From the NCBI GenBank assembly GCA_023425285.1, contig JAFACY010000037.1, positions 1 to 8,285 of the forward strand: a DNA stretch of 8,285 nt, written 5' to 3'. The translations under genes and the position numbers were made by a program. Below, piece after piece: positions 5,741 through 8,285 of the stretch. The stretch is from Bacillota bacterium. Its GTDB lineage: Bacteria; Bacillota; Clostridia; Tissierellales; Sedimentibacteraceae. Within the stretch, counting starts at the first letter, position 1, and each line of letters opens with the position of its first letter. The notes beneath the pieces were generated by a model. The model was not told the DNA's origin. It made no database searches and saw only the letters and a list, made by a program, of their open reading frames with translations.

Positions 5741-6739
5741 TTGAAAAAGTTATGCTGTGAAATTATCGATACACTTGAGTCGGTGCTGGACAGTGAAAGA
5801 ATAGGCGGCGGAATAGGAATAGTTGAAATTGATGAATATAATAAAAATAATATAGAAAAGCTTTTTAAAAATCTTCTGATTGCATCTGAAAAAGCTTTGA
5901 ATGCCAATGACAGAGTTTTTGACGTATGCTTTTTCAATACTGAAATGGAAGAGGTCCTGATTCGTGAAGAAAGCATTAAATGTGAAATTGCTTCGATCCT
6001 GACAATAGAAAGCTATGATAACTTATTTCTGGAGTTCCAGCCCATATTTGATATTAATCTGAATAAAATATGCGGATTTGAAGCTCTGGCAAGAATGAAA
6101 AGCTGTAATTTAGGACTGATACCTCCGCTGGAATTCATCCCCATAGCCGAAAAAACAAAGCTTATTATTCCGTTAGGTAAAAAGATCATTATTAAAGCAC
6201 TCAGCTTTTTAAACAGGTTGATGAACAAGGGATATGATACAATTAACATATCAATCAATATATCCGTAGTGCAGATAATAAAGGATGATTTTATTGATAA
6301 TCTTATAGGGATGATTAACAAAATGAAAATCAATCCGGAAAATATTACTCTTGAGATTACAGAATCTATTTTTTCGACAAGTTATTGTGAGATAAACATG
6401 ATTTTGGGCAGATTAAAAGAGCTTGGTATAAAAATTGCCATAGATGATTTCGGAACGGGATATTCTTCTTTGGCGAGAGAACGTGAGCTGAATGTGGATA
6501 TACTTAAAATTGATAAATATTTCAGCGATAAAATAATGACTCTCGGTGATAAGGATTCCATAACTGCCGACATTATATCAATGGCTCACAAGTTAGGGCA
6601 CTGTGTTATAGCTGAGGGTATAGAACATGAAAAACAAAGACAGTATATGCAAAATAACGGATGTGACAGATTGCAGGGATATCTGATCAGTAGACCTGTT
6701 GATGAAAACACAGCAATTGAATTGTTGATAAATAATTAA
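5741..6739 (+). CDS. EAL c-di-GMP phosphodiesterase half, 3' part of the frameshifted gene
   Basis: A 332-residue frame from a TTG at 5741; open sequence in this frame extends back to 5627. AAGGA at 5732-5736 could allow some independent initiation. Residues 1-85 are the end of a GGDEF fold, with 'LLIASEKALNANDRVFDVCFF' near its C-terminal helix. Upstream, in the same frame, Tyr-Glu-Asn-Ser-Phe (5690-5704) stands where GGDEF should be, so cyclase activity is lost. Residues about 88-330 are an EAL domain, which hydrolyses c-di-GMP to pGpG using two metal ions. Its catalytic set appears complete: E114 of 'FEALAR', N173 in 'NISINIS', E205 in 'LEITES', D235-D236 in 'DDFGTGYSSL', K256 in 'LKID', E292/E295 in 'AEGIE', and Q312 in 'LQGYLISRPV'. 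Ended by a strong terminator. Best read as the output half of the upstream gene. Confidence 0.88.
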   Translation: MKKLCCEIIDTLESVLDSERIGGGIGIVEIDEYNKNNIEKLFKNLLIASEKALNANDRVFDVCFFNTEMEEVLIREESIKCEIASILTIESYDNLFLEFQPIFDINLNKICGFEALARMKSCNLGLIPPLEFIPIAEKTKLIIPLGKKIIIKALSFLNRLMNKGYDTINISINISVVQIIKDDFIDNLIGMINKMKINPENITLEITESIFSTSYCEINMILGRLKELGIKIAIDDFGTGYSSLARERELNVDILKIDKYFSDKIMTLGDKDSITADIISMAHKLGHCVIAEGIEHEKQRQYMQNNGCDRLQGYLISRPVDENTAIELLINN

Positions 6740-6740
6740 A

Positions 6741-6780
6741 AACTGAGAGGCAGTGATTCCTCTCAGTTCTTTTTATTTTT
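6741..6780 (+). terminator. Strong rho-independent terminator after the EAL gene
   Basis: Perfect ten-base arms AACTGAGAGG (6741-6750) and CCTCTCAGTT (6759-6768) around an eight-base loop, followed by a T-rich tail to 6780. It starts two bases after the stop codon. Confidence 0.93.
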
Positions 6781-6801
6781 GAAAAATTATTATTGTTCCT
6801 C

Positions 6802-6830
6802 TTGATTCTATTCGTAATTGCGTATAGAAT
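6802..6830 (+). promoter_or_regulatory. Promoter of the dual-HTH regulator, with a palindrome in the spacer
   Basis: TTGATT (6802-6807), a 17-base spacer and TAGAAT (6825-6830) form a good housekeeping promoter; transcription would start near 6837. An inverted repeat, TTCTATTCG (6806-6814) and CGTATAGAA (6821-6829), matching at 8 of 9 positions, is centred in the spacer. This is the site where MerR-type regulators bind, although MerR promoters usually have longer spacers. Confidence 0.6.
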
Positions 6831-6856
6831 GTAGTAAATTAAATTTATTATAAGAT

Positions 6857-6861
6857 GGTGA
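6857..6861 (+). promoter_or_regulatory. Candidate ribosome binding site favouring the 6870 start
   Basis: GGTGA lies eight bases before the ATG at 6870 and is complementary to the 16S rRNA 3' end. The longer frame from ATG 6855 has only AT-rich sequence upstream and would sit about 18 bases from the predicted transcript start. A further ATG at 6879 is also possible. Confidence 0.45.
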
Positions 6862-6869
6862 AATCAGTA

Positions 6870-8051
6870 ATGGAACATATGGAATATATTACTGCCAGGG
6901 AAGCGGCAGCAAAATGGAATATATCCTTGCGAAGGGTACAGAAGCTTTGTGAGCAGGAGCGTATTCCCGGAGCCAGGAAGCTTGGAAGAGCCTGGATGCT
7001 TCATGCCGTCACGGAGAAACCCGCAGACCCGCGCAGGAGGGAAAAATGCGCTCAAAATACCCTGTCTTCCGAATTGGCACATGTAGTCTCAATGACCAAT
7101 GCACCGATGCCTATGCACAACGCAGAAGCGATTCTGGATACTGTAAAGGAGGATTGGGCAAGGCTTCAATACGGGGCGGAGTTTGCATATTTTCGAGGGG
7201 ATTTTCAGCAGTCGATGCACTACTTTCATAGTATAAAGGGCAACGATGCCGTAAAGCTTCGTGCCAGTATTGTAGCAGTTGCTGCCGTTATCAGCTTGGG
7301 AGATTATCATACGTACATGGAAATAGAAGCGTATCTTAAGGATAAAATAATAGGTGGCGGTGAAGTAGCTGTTTTTGCTGAGCTTTCCCTTGCAGCAGCA
7401 TCAGTTAGCTGTATAGTACCTAATCTTGCCCCTGAGTGGCTGAGGGAAGGAAATTTCGACGATGTACCCATGCAGTTTCGTTATTATGCTCTGTATCTCA
7501 GGGCAAAATATTTGCAATGTATAGGTAAGTATGAAGCAATGCTTTCTGTGGCACAGACCGCATTGATTCTTGATGAGCCTGAGAATACCTTTACGTTCAC
7601 AGGCATATATCTTCGGCTGTGTTGTGCAACAGCTTGTCATGCACTGGAACAGGAGGACAAGGCAAAGGGTTTTTTGCTTGAGGCAATGGGAATAGCTCTG
7701 CCTCACGGTTTCATTACACCATTTGCGGAGAACTTGACTGCTCTCGGAGGTCTGATGGAAAAGTGCCTCTTAAAGGAGTTTCCTAATCAGTATGATGTTA
7801 TAATCAGACAATGGATGCGAACATTTCAAAACTGGATTATTTTCCATAACCACTTTACGAAGGATAACCTTACGCTCGTATTATCCTTGAGGGAATACCA
7901 CATCGCTCAGATGGTGGCACGGCGCATTCCATATGCGAAGATTGCTGAGCAGCAATGTATTTCAGTGGGGAGGGTTAAGAATATTATGCTTGAGGTGTAC
8001 GAAAAGCTCTTTATTTCAGGAAGAGAAGAGCTTGCCAAATATGTTTTCTGA
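6870..8051 (+). CDS. Transcriptional regulator with N-terminal excisionase/MerR-like HTH and C-terminal LuxR-type HTH
   Basis: 393 residues from ATG 6870 (398 from ATG 6855); numbering below uses the longer form. Residues about 11-50, 'YITAREAAAKWNISLRRVQKLCEQERIPGARKLGRAWML', are a winged helix-turn-helix of the excisionase/MerR-like kind, with the usual RxxGRxW wing. A basic, proline-rich linker follows (51-65). Residues about 100-310 are helical, with repeated alanine-rich pairs such as 'AEFAYFRGDFQQSMHYFHSI' that recall TPR or MalT-type repeats. Residues about 342-398 fit a LuxR/GerE HTH: 'LSLREYHIAQMVA' is followed by 'IAEQQCISVGRVKNIMLEVYEKL'. No receiver or ATPase motif is seen, so the signal is probably a ligand or partner read by the helical middle. 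It stands alone between terminators and may autoregulate through the palindrome in its promoter. The early part is much richer in GC than the EAL gene. Targets unknown. Confidence 0.85.
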   Translation: MEHMEYITAREAAAKWNISLRRVQKLCEQERIPGARKLGRAWMLHAVTEKPADPRRREKCAQNTLSSELAHVVSMTNAPMPMHNAEAILDTVKEDWARLQYGAEFAYFRGDFQQSMHYFHSIKGNDAVKLRASIVAVAAVISLGDYHTYMEIEAYLKDKIIGGGEVAVFAELSLAAASVSCIVPNLAPEWLREGNFDDVPMQFRYYALYLRAKYLQCIGKYEAMLSVAQTALILDEPENTFTFTGIYLRLCCATACHALEQEDKAKGFLLEAMGIALPHGFITPFAENLTALGGLMEKCLLKEFPNQYDVIIRQWMRTFQNWIIFHNHFTKDNLTLVLSLREYHIAQMVARRIPYAKIAEQQCISVGRVKNIMLEVYEKLFISGREELAKYVF

Positions 8052-8106
8052 TTAAAAAAAGTGACTTTTTTAGAGCTATCAGTTACTACCATAAAAAGGA
8101 ATTTAG

Positions 8107-8145
8107 CCCTATAATAGCAATAGAAAGCTATAATAGGGATTTTTT
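8107..8145 (+). terminator. Rho-independent terminator of the regulator gene
   Basis: CCCTATAATAGC (8107-8118) and GCTATAATAGGG (8127-8138) pair over twelve positions with one mismatch around an eight-base loop, followed by TTTTTT (8140-8145). It lies 55 bases after the regulator stop. Confidence 0.82.
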
Positions 8146-8247
8146 ATGCCCTTCATGAAAGTCCAGCGGTGTGATGTCAAGTGAAAAATGAAATAAAAAT
8201 CATATATTTTTGATGTATTTCTCAAAAGACAAAAAACGACCACCTAA

Positions 8248-8281
8248 GCCCTGTCGACCATTTTTTTAAAATGAGCAGGGC
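8248..8281. repeat. Two-part hairpin at the right edge
   Basis: Outer arms GCCCTG (8248-8253) and CAGGGC (8276-8281) enclose an inner stem CATTTT (8259-8264) with AAAATG (8268-8273). No T-run follows inside the window, so a role as terminator cannot be settled. It could belong to a convergent gene or to an element end beyond the edge. Confidence 0.4.
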
Positions 8282-8285
8282 GCGT

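Larger units (their letters stand above)
8052..8285. other. Non-coding right-edge region
   Basis: No convincing gene was found. A short AT hairpin with a three-base loop (8055-8071) follows the regulator's stop, then comes the strong terminator at 8107-8145. Beyond it is an AT-rich stretch and a GC-richer end with two CGACCA copies (8237-8242 and 8255-8260). I could not match the end to any mobile element terminus that I know. Confidence 0.5.

Noticed and set aside
6013..6333. 106-codon minus-strand open frame inside the EAL gene
   Set aside because: It is the antisense shadow of conserved EAL sequence; its hydrophobic look comes from reversed Asn/Lys/Ile codons.
7401..7706. 101-codon minus-strand open frame inside the regulator gene
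   Set aside because: It lies fully antisense to a well-supported protein, has no ribosome binding site that I could see, and its Cys/Gln-rich product resembles no family.
8146..8184. Tiny plus-strand frame starting at ATG 8146 behind AGGGA
   Set aside because: It has only 12 codons, starts directly on the terminator T-run and has no supporting context.
8128..8199. Short minus-strand frame encoding 'SLDITPLDFHEG', considered as a transposase remnant
   Set aside because: It has only 24 codons, overlaps the terminator stem, has a stop just upstream and matches no transposase that I can name.

Overview
The window looks like chromosomal DNA of a low-GC, Gram-positive anaerobe of the Clostridia, most likely a Lachnospiraceae-type bacterium. 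Grounds: strongly AT-rich coding sequence, GGAGG-type ribosome binding sites, a lipobox lipoprotein, short intergenic gaps closed by hairpin plus T-run terminators, and protein types common in that group (flavodoxin/nitroreductase pairs, GNAT enzymes, a soluble GGDEF-EAL protein, an excisionase-type plus LuxR-type regulator). The assignment rests on recognition of protein style, not on a search.

Layout. (1) 1-803, +: C-terminal part of a six-helix membrane protein, cut by the left edge. It converges on (2) 857-1411, -: a small secreted lipoprotein; one two-way terminator lies between them. (3) 1412-1612: divergent promoter region with recurring ATGGTR boxes and a CACCAT/ATGGTG inverted repeat. 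(4) 1613-4052, +: a compact cluster of a RimJ/RimL-type acetyltransferase, a flavodoxin-fold FMN reductase with a four-Cys cluster motif, a nitroreductase and a second GNAT protein. The last three are translationally packed (ATGA overlap, then a 1-base gap) and the cluster ends in a strong terminator. (5) 4261-6739, +: a c-di-GMP signalling gene (receiver, PAS, PAS, degenerate GGDEF, EAL) that is split here into two frames by one apparent extra base near 5641-5644. (6) 6870-8051, +: a regulator with an N-terminal excisionase/MerR-like HTH, a helical TPR-like middle and a C-terminal LuxR-type HTH. Its promoter carries a palindrome exactly in the -35/-10 spacer. (7) 8052-8285: non-coding, with a strong terminator and a further hairpin at the right edge.

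How it fits together. The flavoprotein, nitroreductase and GNAT2 form a probable redox/detoxification operon. The c-di-GMP locus is the most informative: its receiver has Asn where the phosphorylated Asp should be and its GGDEF motif is replaced by Tyr-Glu-Asn-Ser-Phe, yet all recognisable EAL catalytic residues are present. The intact product would therefore be a cytoplasmic c-di-GMP phosphodiesterase with unconventional input domains. Whether the frameshift is real, a sequencing error or a decoding event cannot be decided from this sequence. No tRNA, rRNA, CRISPR array or recognisable transposase gene was seen, and no clearly new multi-gene system.
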